64,000 nt of DNA, from contig CANMCD010000011.1 in NCBI GenBank assembly GCA_947496185.1, positions 1 to 64,000 on the forward strand, in the 5' to 3' direction. The DNA is from an uncultured Tenacibaculum sp. (GTDB taxonomy: Bacteria; Bacteroidota; Bacteroidia; Flavobacteriales; Flavobacteriaceae). A program made the translations under genes and the position numbers. Every line of letters begins with the position of its first letter. Positions within the stretch are counted from its first letter, which is position 1. The notes below the pieces were generated by a model. The model saw only the letters and a list, made by a program, of their open reading frames with translations. It ran no database searches and was not told the origin of the DNA. Positions 9,417 to 17,109 of the stretch are shown piece by piece.

Positions 9417-9667
9417 TGAGCAAGTTAAAAGAAATATTAAGTGGTTATCAAAACTATTTTATATCAAGTAAAGTAGTTGAAGAAAAGGCAAAAGAAAGGG
9501 CTTTTATTTGTTCTGGCTGCCCGTTAGCAAAAAAAGGGATGCACTCAGCCTTATTAGTAGATATGAAAATTACAGAGGTTAACGGTATGTATTGCGGTGA
9601 ATGCGGGTGTCCACTTTCTGCTAAAGTAAGAAGCGAAACAACCAGTTGTCCACTAAAAAAATGGTAA
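9416..9667 (+). CDS. Small Cys-rich phage protein, putative zinc-binding
   Basis: This 83-residue protein has a CSGC motif at 32-35, CGECGCPLSAK at 60-70 and a final CPLKKW, giving enough cysteines for one or two zinc sites of rubredoxin/zinc-ribbon type. The start codon overlaps the tape measure stop codon (TAATG), so it is translated with the tail operon. Comparable short proteins often follow tape measure genes in Bacteroidetes prophages; whether it is a tail component or an assembly factor is not known. The Cys pattern is directly visible, the metal is inferred. Confidence 0.7.
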   Translation: MSKLKEILSGYQNYFISSKVVEEKAKERAFICSGCPLAKKGMHSALLVDMKITEVNGMYCGECGCPLSAKVRSETTSCPLKKW

Positions 9668-9673
9668 AGAGAT

Positions 9674-9892
9674 ATGTTATATACTAAATTAAAACATAAG
9701 GTTAAAGACCTGAAAGAACTAACGAAATTAGGAGTTGTATCTCCTAATTGGGTTCGAGATATTGAGATATTTGAAGAATTCCACTCGCAACCTAAGTTGT
9801 GCGCTGAGTGTAGGTATGAACTATTAAGTGAGAAATACGGATTTAAAAATAGTGTAAGTGTAAAGAAAATTGTTCTTAAGCTAGGAAAGTGA
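9674..9892 (+). CDS. Small phage protein of unknown function
   Basis: This 72-residue, largely helical and basic protein begins 6 nt after the Cys-rich gene. It contains one CAEC motif (residues 48-51: LCAECRYELL) that could complement the metal site of its neighbour. ELTKLGVVSPNWVRDIEIFEEF resembles a small helical, possibly helix-turn-helix-like domain. No family is recognised. It ends exactly where the antisense gene's 3' end begins, so it closes the tail transcription segment. Confidence 0.6.
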   Translation: MLYTKLKHKVKDLKELTKLGVVSPNWVRDIEIFEEFHSQPKLCAECRYELLSEKYGFKNSVSVKKIVLKLGK

Positions 9893-10135
9893 TTACATTT
9901 TTACGTGTACGTCGTTTTTCTTAAGAATATTAACGTTAGTGTAGTGGTTGTGTTCTTCTACTATTCTTGGGTTTCTTTGTAATGCGCGGTCAATTGTACT
10001 GTCAACAGCATTTTTTACACCTTGCTTAACTCGTTTTGGAAAACCAAAAATAAATCTATAAAGCCACATTGTAAAATAGCCTATTCCCATTATTATAAGG
10101 AATCCGATAAACCAAGTAAAAAAACCTAATAACAT
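9893..10135 (-). CDS. Small membrane protein encoded antisense inside the late region
   Basis: This 80-residue protein has one strong hydrophobic N-terminal segment (FFTWFIGFLIIMGIGYFTMW, about 5-24) followed by a basic and then polar tail. It is the only leftward gene between the terminase and integrase genes, and is inserted between tail and head modules. A perfect -7 element, TATATTTG in its own direction, lies at 10140-10147, five bases before the ATG, so it can be expressed separately from the late operon, for example in the lysogen. Its function is unknown; a superinfection-exclusion or other lysogenic-conversion role is conceivable but not shown. Confidence 0.6.
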   Translation of the reverse strand: MLLGFFTWFIGFLIIMGIGYFTMWLYRFIFGFPKRVKQGVKNAVDSTIDRALQRNPRIVEEHNHYTNVNILKKNDVHVKM

Positions 10136-10139
10136 AACT

Positions 10140-10147
10140 CAAATATA
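10140..10147 (-). promoter_or_regulatory. Bacteroidetes -7 element before the antisense membrane gene
   Basis: On the minus strand the sequence reads TATATTTG, matching TAnnTTTG exactly. It ends five bases upstream of the ATG, which would give an almost leaderless mRNA. No TTG is found at the usual -33 distance, so activity is uncertain. Confidence 0.45.
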
Positions 10148-10197
10148 CAAAAAAAGTGGGTAAATATTAATATCCATTTTTATGTTTTACTCCATTG

Positions 10198-10205
10198 TAA
10201 TTTTG
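10198..10205 (+). promoter_or_regulatory. Bacteroidetes -7 element before the head gene module
   Basis: TAATTTTG matches TAnnTTTG and lies 16 bp before the GTG start of the protease/scaffold gene. It would give the head module its own start after the antisense gene interrupts the operon. A good -33 TTG is not visible. Confidence 0.4.
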
Positions 10206-10221
10206 ATTAAACAATCAAAAA

Positions 10222-11427
10222 GTGAGTAGAAAACATTTTAAATCTTTGGTTTCGTTTTCCAGTCCGTCAATCAATGTAGACAAGGACAAAGGAACTATAA
10301 AAAATATTGTTATCATTCAGCAAGGAGAAAATAAAAACGGTACATATTTTAATACCGATTTTCTAAACGACTTAATGTTAAAAGGAAACGAACAAAAGCA
10401 AGGCGTAAAGTGCCGTTTTGGTCATCCGAACATGTGCGCCACTTCATTAGGTACTTTCTTAGGTCGCTACAGTAATTTTCGTATTAACGAAAACAAAGTG
10501 TTTGGAGACTTAAAACTTGATCCAATAGCTAAAAAAACAAAGGTAGAGGGTAAAGGTATTTCGATGTGGGAATATGTATTGGATATGGCGGATAGTAATC
10601 CTGATATGTTTGGTAATTCAATAGTAATTACTGGTGAGAAATTTGACGAAACAATAGGAGGAAAAGAATTTTTATCGCACAAACTACACTCGTTCATCGC
10701 TTCTGACCTTGTAGACGAACCAGCAGCCACGGAAAGTCTTTTTCATAATACAAACGACTTAGGAATTATTGTAACTGATTTTTTAGACAATAACCCGTCT
10801 ATTTTCTCAGTCATTCAAAAGGATCAATCTATTATAGAAGACTTCTTCTCAAGGTATATAGATTATACAATTAAATACAAAACAAATATTAATATGGGTT
10901 TTTTAGATAAACTAAAAAAGGAATTCCGAAACGAATCGGCATTCGATATAGAAGAGACTACCGCGACAGGTGATATTGTCAAAGTTGTTACAGATGGTGA
11001 GCAACCAAAAGTAGGTGATAAGGTCACAGATGAAGATGGTAAAGAGATTGAAGACGGAGACTTGCTAATTAAAGACGGTTCGACTTGGGTAATTTCTGAG
11101 GGCGCAATTAGTGAGATTAAAGAAAAGGAAGAGGAAGAAGAATCGAAAGAAGAGCCGACAGTTTCAGAGGTAATGCAAAGTGTTAAAGGCTTAACAAATG
11201 CGTTCAATACTTTTAAATCAAGTTATGAGAAAGATTTAAAAGAAAACCATGAGGCTATTGAATTAATAGCAAATGAAGTAGGGAAGTTTAGCACAAGGTT
11301 TAACACGCTTGCAAAAAGCGTGAAATCTGCAAGCTTCGAAACTCCAAACGCCGAGCCAACTGGAGTAAAAACAAGAGAAGACAAAGACTTCGAAAAATTT
11401 AAAAATAGAAACAAAAAAACTAAATAA
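10222..11427 (+). CDS. Phage prohead protease fused to scaffold-like domain
   Basis: This 401-residue protein precedes the major capsid gene. The N-terminal half (1-180) looks like a prohead maturation protease: a conserved RFGHP (about 67-71), then GNSIVITGE (about 133-141) and SDLVDEPAATESLF near 157-170, motifs typical of Bacteroidetes phage head proteases. The second half, from about residue 225, is highly charged and Glu/Lys-rich with a coiled-coil C-terminus, as expected of a scaffold. The start is GTG at 10222. An in-frame ATG at 10894, exactly at the domain border, could make a separate 177-residue scaffold. The protease class is inferred. Confidence 0.75.
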   Translation: MSRKHFKSLVSFSSPSINVDKDKGTIKNIVIIQQGENKNGTYFNTDFLNDLMLKGNEQKQGVKCRFGHPNMCATSLGTFLGRYSNFRINENKVFGDLKLDPIAKKTKVEGKGISMWEYVLDMADSNPDMFGNSIVITGEKFDETIGGKEFLSHKLHSFIASDLVDEPAATESLFHNTNDLGIIVTDFLDNNPSIFSVIQKDQSIIEDFFSRYIDYTIKYKTNINMGFLDKLKKEFRNESAFDIEETTATGDIVKVVTDGEQPKVGDKVTDEDGKEIEDGDLLIKDGSTWVISEGAISEIKEKEEEEESKEEPTVSEVMQSVKGLTNAFNTFKSSYEKDLKENHEAIELIANEVGKFSTRFNTLAKSVKSASFETPNAEPTGVKTREDKDFEKFKNRNKKTK

Positions 11428-11429
11428 AA

Positions 11430-12476
11430 ATGGAAGTAATTAATTGGTTTAACCAAATCAAAGACGATAAAAGGTATGTAGATGAAATCAAAGATGTGTC
11501 GGTTAGGGATGCTGTTTTTGATAATACAGATCAAATATTCACCATCATTCCCGGGGTAAAGGGAGGGCAGCAAGTCGCTTCGCTAAAAGCCCCAGAGTAT
11601 ATAACCAAAAAAGAGCAAGGATGTGACAATGTAACTTTTACATCTTTCAAGGATACTTTAAGAGGGCATACACAATTTTGGAATCCTAAAAGAGTAGAAA
11701 TAAGTTTATCGGCTTGTTATAAAGAGTTTGAAGGATCGTTTTTACAATGGGCTTTAGGTAACGGTTTGGATGTTAGAGACCTGACAAAAGGAGATTTAGC
11801 GAGTTTTATAACGTCTTATTTAACATCTGGGATGAAAGCGGATTTCGCTAGAATTGCATTCCATGCAGACGAAAACATTGGAACGCAAAACATACTCACC
11901 AAACCAGCTTTAAGTGAACATTACGACCAGATAGACAAAGGTTTAGTGTCGACACTTCTTTATTTAAAAACTATTCCAGAATTTAAAGACAATTTTATTG
12001 AGATAGCAAAAAATAATGATGCGGATCAATTTAATTTAAACGAAGACTACGCTATTAAAATCTACGAGGAACTTGTAGATGACGCGGATTTTGATGCAAA
12101 CATGATTTTCACATCGAATTCCTTAAGAAAAAATTACAGGAACTATTTTAAATACAATAAAAACTTAGACAGCGGTAACACTGTAATTCAAAAAGGGTTT
12201 GGTGATGGTGAGTATGACGGGATTGGTTTAAAGTATGCAAAAGAGAGTTACGACAAAAAAAGAAAATTAGATTTTAAGAGGAGTAAAATACATATCCCTC
12301 ACCTTGCTATATACACTAATAAAGAAAACTTGCAAATAGGTGTTGATGACACTTCGGCGCTGGAGGATATACGTTTACATGCGGGAACGGGTAAAGATAG
12401 AAATATATATATAGAGGGTACTTACATGATAGATTTTAAAGTCGCAGACCTTTACGATATAAGAGCAGCGCTTTAA
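11430..12476 (+). CDS. Phage major capsid protein
   Basis: This 348-residue protein lies two bases after the protease/scaffold gene, the standard place of the major coat protein. It has the composition of an HK97-fold capsid protein of Bacteroidetes phages: an N-terminal arm, a central region with IIPGVKGGQQVASLKAPEY and a C-terminal P-loop/A-domain part ending IEGTYMIDFKVADLYDIRAAL-like strands. No protease cleavage site can be named with certainty. The neighbours (protease before, tail tube-like and portal after) agree with the call. Confidence 0.82.
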   Translation: MEVINWFNQIKDDKRYVDEIKDVSVRDAVFDNTDQIFTIIPGVKGGQQVASLKAPEYITKKEQGCDNVTFTSFKDTLRGHTQFWNPKRVEISLSACYKEFEGSFLQWALGNGLDVRDLTKGDLASFITSYLTSGMKADFARIAFHADENIGTQNILTKPALSEHYDQIDKGLVSTLLYLKTIPEFKDNFIEIAKNNDADQFNLNEDYAIKIYEELVDDADFDANMIFTSNSLRKNYRNYFKYNKNLDSGNTVIQKGFGDGEYDGIGLKYAKESYDKKRKLDFKRSKIHIPHLAIYTNKENLQIGVDDTSALEDIRLHAGTGKDRNIYIEGTYMIDFKVADLYDIRAAL

Positions 12477-12499
12477 TTTTAAACTTAAAAACAAAAGAT

Positions 12500-13078
12500 A
12501 TGAAACTTAGTTGTGATGCAAAATTGGCAGGGAAGTTCGCTAAAAAATGCGGATATATTCCCAAGGGAGGAATTAGAAACAAATGGTATTTTAATTGGGA
12601 TGATGTAGACAGGGTAGCTACTCAGGTAGTCAACAAAGGTACTAAGGTTTCTAAATTGGTATTAAAAGAGGGGACTAAATTATACCCAGCCGAGGGGTAT
12701 AAGCAAAGTAAGGCATCGCATGCCTTATCAATATTAGACTACGGAAACGGATACATTCACACCGATAACTATACTGTAACGTATCGAGGCGAAGAGGAAA
12801 GAATGCGTATTCAAGAATTAGTGCATGGTGGAAGAGTAGGGACAATTAGCGAAAAGGTAAACGCTGGTATAAACGGAGAGCTTTCGTTTGAAATATTAGG
12901 CTATGAAAGCGGTATGCTCATCACAGAAGATAATTGGAATAGCGACGAAAACGGTGGAACAACTACATTAACTGTTGCAACAAAGGAAGGAGAAGAGGAA
13001 GCAACAGGAGCTAAATTGTTTTTAGATACCAACCACAACACAACAGCCGAATGGATAAAAGCAAATGAAGCAGCTTAG
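12500..13078 (+). CDS. Putative major tail (tube) protein
   Basis: This 192-residue beta-rich protein follows the capsid gene. The central part, YGNGYIHTDNYTVTYRGEEE (about 77-96), and the later GELSFEILGYESGMLI look like strands of a tube-forming fold, and the Gly/Thr/Glu-rich end could be an exposed domain. Its stop region overlaps the next gene by 14 nt. The size and position, directly after the capsid protein, fit a major structural protein, probably tail tube, but a head decoration protein is an alternative. Confidence 0.5.
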   Translation: MKLSCDAKLAGKFAKKCGYIPKGGIRNKWYFNWDDVDRVATQVVNKGTKVSKLVLKEGTKLYPAEGYKQSKASHALSILDYGNGYIHTDNYTVTYRGEEERMRIQELVHGGRVGTISEKVNAGINGELSFEILGYESGMLITEDNWNSDENGGTTTLTVATKEGEEEATGAKLFLDTNHNTTAEWIKANEAA

Positions 13079-13478
13079 TGAACAAGAAAGTTACTGGTTT
13101 GACTTTATAAAGAAGACCGATGTAAAAACCTTGATACAGGGAACAGACGAAAACGGAGAGTCTTTTTTAAAACATGTGTTTAAACTGCATATTGTACTGT
13201 TTGGTGAAACCTGCACGGCTTGCGCAAATAAAATAGCTCATTATATCAATAGAATTAAAAATGTAAACATTGAAAAAATGAATAACACGAAAAGCTTATT
13301 TAAATTAAAAAAAGGAGTGATTATACCAGTTTTAGGGAGTTCAGAGGTTTATTCCGAACACAATATAACTGATCCAATAGCAAAAAAACTTCTTAAAGAA
13401 AATCCGAACAGGATTTCTTTATTCCAGTCCTACCCAAAAGACTGGAACAAGTCTAAAAAAAGCACAAATAAAAAATAA
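13065..13478 (+). CDS. Conserved-looking phage protein of unknown function (137 aa)
   Basis: This short basic protein has a CTAC motif at about residues 50-53 (GETCTACANK) and a C-terminal stretch with LFQSYPKDW followed by a lysine tail. It overlaps the tail-tube-like gene by 14 nt and ends two bases before the portal gene, so it is part of the head module. The name cannot be given from sequence. The position between capsid and portal suggests a minor head or connector-associated protein. The CxxC could be redox-active or bind metal; both are inferences. Confidence 0.6.
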   Translation: MKQLSEQESYWFDFIKKTDVKTLIQGTDENGESFLKHVFKLHIVLFGETCTACANKIAHYINRIKNVNIEKMNNTKSLFKLKKGVIIPVLGSSEVYSEHNITDPIAKKLLKENPNRISLFQSYPKDWNKSKKSTNKK

Positions 13479-13480
13479 AA

Positions 13481-14884
13481 ATGAGAAGCAAAGTTATAGC
13501 GTCATATAAAAAAGAGGTTCAAGAAATATATAACAAAAGGTTTGGGGTTGTTTTCAATGGGGAAGACAACCAAAAACCTTTAGTTACTGAAAACCTTATA
13601 GCTAGTAGTCCTACAGCTTTGTTATGTTGCGAGATTTACGCAAGTTTTTTAGGTGGTGGTGGGTTTCAAAAAGATTTATCTAAAGTAAATCTAAGCGAAA
13701 ATTTTTGGGAGTTAATAACTCCAGATAACTTACTTTTTGATGCTTGCGAACAAATCGCGAAACACCAAGGGGTTTTTGTGCAAATAGCCTACAACGCTCT
13801 ATACCAAAAAGAGAGTTATAAAATTATACCTTATACCCTTTGCCGAGTTGGAAAAAAAGATAGTAATGGGTATTCCGGTAAAATCATTGTTTCTTCTAAA
13901 GGGTGGGGAAGAAGTTTAAAAAAAGATGATGTAAGTGTTTTTGATACCTACAATCCGAATCCAGAAGTAATACAAAAACAAGTTGAAAACGCTGGCGGCT
14001 GGGAGAATTACAAAGGGCAAATTGCCTTTTTCTCGCTTCAAAAAAATAAAGTTTACCCTAATAGCTTAATTGATAGCGTTGGTAATTTTACGGATACTGA
14101 AAATCAAATAGGTTATTTTTATAATTCAATTGTTCACCGCGGATTTAACGATATAACAGTCATACGTCACAAACCGTTTGAATCGGAAGCAGAAGAAAGA
14201 ACGTTTACAGAAAACGCTTCAAACGTTAATGGAGCGCAGAACGCTGGTTCTATTTGGATGATTCAAGAACGCGGCAATACCGATATAGAAACGGATAAAA
14301 GTTTTTCTTTCGATAAAATTTCTGGAGATCAAAAACCCGAAAGATATAAGCATGTGGAGGTAAGCTCTTCTAATTATATTAGAAAAGCATTTAAAATACC
14401 CGCGCAATTGGTGGATTTTGTGCAAGGTAAGCTAGGAGGGTCAAACGGTGAGGATATTAAAATATGGCAAGCCGTTTACAACAACATAACAGCTAGGCAA
14501 AGAAAAGCAATCGAAGTTTTTTTTACGGAATTATTCAGAGATTACAAAGAATCTATTAACCCAGACGGAAACTGGACTATAAAGCAATATTCGTTACTGT
14601 CTAATGGAACAGTCGGAGAAGAAAACGAAGACGGAACAAAAACACCTCAGAAAGAAAACTACGAAGAGAAATTAAAAAAGGAAGCACAAGCAACTTTACG
14701 TGGAAGCGTAGGAGGTGTTACAGGTGTTTTAAGTATACAAACATCTGTGGCGCAAAAGGTCACGGCTTATGATTCAGGTGTTGCCATGCTTGAGGAAATA
14801 TTTGGCTATAGCACCGAAACAGCTAAAAGAATATTAGGAGAACCCATTGAACTAGAAAAAAGCGATGATACTATTAACGACTAA
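13481..14884 (+). CDS. Phage portal protein
   Basis: This 467-residue protein has portal features: a helical N-terminal domain, a beta-rich wing (IIPYTLCRVGKKD; VFDTYNPNPEVIQKQ; GQIAFFSLQ), a long stem/crown-like helical region around KIPAQLVDFVQGK, and IKQYSLLSNGTVGEE near the end. The portal forms the DNA gate at one head vertex. Unusually it lies about 12 kb downstream of the large terminase gene rather than beside it. The preceding gene ends two bases earlier and the next overlaps by 20 nt. Confidence 0.8.
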   Translation: MRSKVIASYKKEVQEIYNKRFGVVFNGEDNQKPLVTENLIASSPTALLCCEIYASFLGGGGFQKDLSKVNLSENFWELITPDNLLFDACEQIAKHQGVFVQIAYNALYQKESYKIIPYTLCRVGKKDSNGYSGKIIVSSKGWGRSLKKDDVSVFDTYNPNPEVIQKQVENAGGWENYKGQIAFFSLQKNKVYPNSLIDSVGNFTDTENQIGYFYNSIVHRGFNDITVIRHKPFESEAEERTFTENASNVNGAQNAGSIWMIQERGNTDIETDKSFSFDKISGDQKPERYKHVEVSSSNYIRKAFKIPAQLVDFVQGKLGGSNGEDIKIWQAVYNNITARQRKAIEVFFTELFRDYKESINPDGNWTIKQYSLLSNGTVGEENEDGTKTPQKENYEEKLKKEAQATLRGSVGGVTGVLSIQTSVAQKVTAYDSGVAMLEEIFGYSTETAKRILGEPIELEKSDDTIND

Positions 14885-15383
14885 AACAAACGTTTCAAAG
14901 TCCTTGCATGTTGCAATAGGAGTCAGTGAAACAGATTTTAATAAATACATTCAGGAAGCACAGGAATTCGACCTAAAAGAGTTGGTTTGTGAAGATTTTT
15001 ATAGCGATTTGATCTACAAAAAAGACAAGCCAGAATGGACAAAAATTATTAACGGCGGAGATTATGAGCACAACGGAAGAAAATACACTTTTTCAGGTAT
15101 AGCAAAAGTATTAGCGTATTTCACATACGCACGTTTTATTTTGAAATCAAATATTTCAAGTAATTCACACGGGTTTACAATTAAAACAACGCCACACTCT
15201 ACACCGTTACCGCTTGAAGAAAGAAGAAACTTTTACCACACCTATAGAAAAGATGCTAATACGATTTTTGAAGATGTAAAAAAATTTATAGAACGCAATA
15301 TATCTGACTACCCAAGTTGGAATTGCGGCAATGACTGCACACCATTACCTAAAAGAAAATTTAAATCAAAAGTAATTCAATGA
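14865..15383 (+). CDS. Head-tail connector-like protein (DUF6712 type)
   Basis: This 172-residue helical protein follows the portal gene with a 20-nt overlap. The pattern of an N-terminal VSETDFNKYIQEAQEFDLKE, then AYFTYARFILKSN in the middle and LPLEERRNFYHTYRKDA later is typical of the Bacteroidetes DUF6712 group, thought to be head-tail adaptors. It ends with a short Cys-containing tail (NCGNDCTPLP) that could bind metal. The family assignment is by recalled motif and gene order, not by search. Confidence 0.65.
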   Translation: MILLTTKTNVSKSLHVAIGVSETDFNKYIQEAQEFDLKELVCEDFYSDLIYKKDKPEWTKIINGGDYEHNGRKYTFSGIAKVLAYFTYARFILKSNISSNSHGFTIKTTPHSTPLPLEERRNFYHTYRKDANTIFEDVKKFIERNISDYPSWNCGNDCTPLPKRKFKSKVIQ

Positions 15384-16180
15384 TAGCCCAGTTTCAAACA
15401 ATAGACGACAACAACTTTAAAATAAACGGCACTCCATATTTCAAAGTTTTCATAGCTAAAAAAGTTGGCAACAATTCTGTTCAAGTAGTTTGCGCCTATG
15501 ACAGCAAACTGGAGCTACTAAAACCTACACATTTTTCAGATGTAGAAGTAAATGGAAAAGTTTACGGTTCTGCAGATGAGCTTATATTGTATTTAAAGGA
15601 CGTGGTATTTAGAATGAGAGACGGCGGAAGTGGAGGAGACGGCGGGAATGGCGCCACTGATTTGAATTATATGGCTTTTTACGACAAAGGTATAGTAGTT
15701 TCTTCTACTGGTGCAGATGCAGTTGTTCCATTAGCGAACAATAATAATGCGGGATTATTAAAAGGAGGCTTTTTACAACAAGATTTTTGGATCCCAAAAA
15801 TAAGAACAAGCCAAAACGCAGATGCTTATAACGTTGTTGTTTCTGGTGGCTCGTACAAAATAATAGGTGATGTTTTTCACTATAGAATAGCAATGAAGCA
15901 TATTACCTCAAAAACAAAAATTAATAGTTTTACTTATATCGACTTACCAGAAATTGGAAGAGAATTCGAGGAATCAACTAATAGCACATTAGAACAAATA
16001 TTTTTAGGCTCAGGGCAGAAGATTTCAAAAATACATTTAACCCCTCAAATCACTTTAGAGAATGGTAAAATGGTAATTTATTTTTCTGAGGCTGGAAGTT
16101 TAACTTTTTCGAAACTGCAATTTTCAAGTACTTCCGATAATAGTATTTTAAGATTGTCGGGAACAATATTTTTAGAATAA
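15380..16180 (+). CDS. Putative tail fibre / appendage protein
   Basis: This 266-residue protein has an N-terminal domain (1-80), a Gly-rich hinge (RDGGSGGDGGNGATDLNYMA, about 79-98), then a fibre-like motif, VVSSTGADAVVPLANNNN-AGLL, seen in receptor-binding and appendage proteins, and a beta-rich C-terminal domain (about 140-266). It overlaps the connector gene by four bases (ATGA) and precedes the lysis genes, the usual site for host-recognition proteins. It may equally be a head fibre, since it sits in the head module. Confidence 0.55.
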   Translation: MIAQFQTIDDNNFKINGTPYFKVFIAKKVGNNSVQVVCAYDSKLELLKPTHFSDVEVNGKVYGSADELILYLKDVVFRMRDGGSGGDGGNGATDLNYMAFYDKGIVVSSTGADAVVPLANNNNAGLLKGGFLQQDFWIPKIRTSQNADAYNVVVSGGSYKIIGDVFHYRIAMKHITSKTKINSFTYIDLPEIGREFEESTNSTLEQIFLGSGQKISKIHLTPQITLENGKMVIYFSEAGSLTFSKLQFSSTSDNSILRLSGTIFLE

Positions 16181-16184
16181 ACAC

Positions 16185-16781
16185 ATGATAAAGCCTCTTA
16201 TTTTATTCCTTTCAAACCACCTTTTAATTATACATAAAGGTAGCGTGTATGCCAAGTTGAAATCTAGTTTAACACTCGCGCTTTCGGCTTCACCAATTGC
16301 ATTGTTATCTGAGAAGTTAAAAAATTGGGCTTATATGAATATAGAATTTTTTGTAATAATAGGTATGGCCATAATTATAGATCATATTGTCGGCTCTTAC
16401 CTCCATTTAAAAATAAGAGATTTTTCACTACGAATAAACACAGAGGGTTTGTTACGAAAAATGGCAATCACCGTCGCGGGCTACATACTTTTTGAAATGT
16501 TCAATTTCATTTTAAAAGATGCGGACTGGCTATCGAAGTACTTTAAGGTGGTCACTAACCTAACTGTTTTTTTATATCCAGCTGGATCGGCTTTTATGAA
16601 TATTAGCGTGCTTACAAACGGAAAATTCCCGCCAATAGGATGGATAAATAAAATAAATGAATTTCAATCAAACTTAAATATAAATAAACTAAATGAAGAC
16701 AATAGAACTAGCACTTACGCAAATCGGAACGAAAGAAATCCCCGGGAGATACGACAACCCCGAGATCACGAAATATTTTGA
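16185..16781 (+). CDS. Phage holin
   Basis: This 198-residue membrane protein directly precedes the endolysin. Three hydrophobic segments are visible: residues about 51-73 (FFVIIGMAIIIDHIVGSYL), 91-110 and 121-143. This is the layout of Bacteroidetes phage holins that form inner-membrane lesions and let the endolysin reach the cell wall. The C-terminus (about 170-198) is polar and basic and is encoded by 89 nt that also encode the endolysin N-terminus in another frame. The ATG at 16185 is only four bases after the fibre gene. Confidence 0.75.
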   Translation: MIKPLILFLSNHLLIIHKGSVYAKLKSSLTLALSASPIALLSEKLKNWAYMNIEFFVIIGMAIIIDHIVGSYLHLKIRDFSLRINTEGLLRKMAITVAGYILFEMFNFILKDADWLSKYFKVVTNLTVFLYPAGSAFMNISVLTNGKFPPIGWINKINEFQSNLNINKLNEDNRTSTYANRNERNPREIRQPRDHEIF

Positions 16782-17109
16782 TGAGATAGGTTACGACGGC
16801 ACCAAACTAAAAGATGAAACGGCTTGGTGTAGTGCCTTTGCTAATTGGGTGTGTAAAAATGCTGGACTGCCTTATACTAGCAAATTAAACGCACGCAGTT
16901 GGCTTAATGTTGGAGAGCGAGTATTTTCTCCAGAAATTGGAGACGTTGTAGTGTTTTGGCGTGAAGACCCGCAGAGCTGGAAAGGGCATGTAGCTTTTTT
17001 TGTGAGAGAGACCCTAGACTATATATATGTGCTTGGAGGGAATCAAAATAATCAAGTAAAAATTTCAGCCTACCCAAAGCACAGACTTTTGGAGTATAGA
17101 AGATTATGA
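16693..17109 (+). CDS. Endolysin, TIGR02594/CHAP-like peptidase
   Basis: This 138-residue protein is of the TIGR02594 (NlpC/P60-CHAP-like) type. The nucleophile Cys46 lies in DETAWCSAFANWVCKNAG and the catalytic His99 in WKGHVAFF; an acidic or polar residue after the histidine strand would complete the triad. It cleaves peptidoglycan peptides at the end of infection. It has no signal peptide, so it depends on the holin just upstream, whose 3' end it overlaps by 89 nt. The stop overlaps the next start in ATGA. ATG at 16693 was chosen because the conserved N-terminal helix begins there. Confidence 0.85.
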   Translation: MKTIELALTQIGTKEIPGRYDNPEITKYFDEIGYDGTKLKDETAWCSAFANWVCKNAGLPYTSKLNARSWLNVGERVFSPEIGDVVVFWREDPQSWKGHVAFFVRETLDYIYVLGGNQNNQVKISAYPKHRLLEYRRL

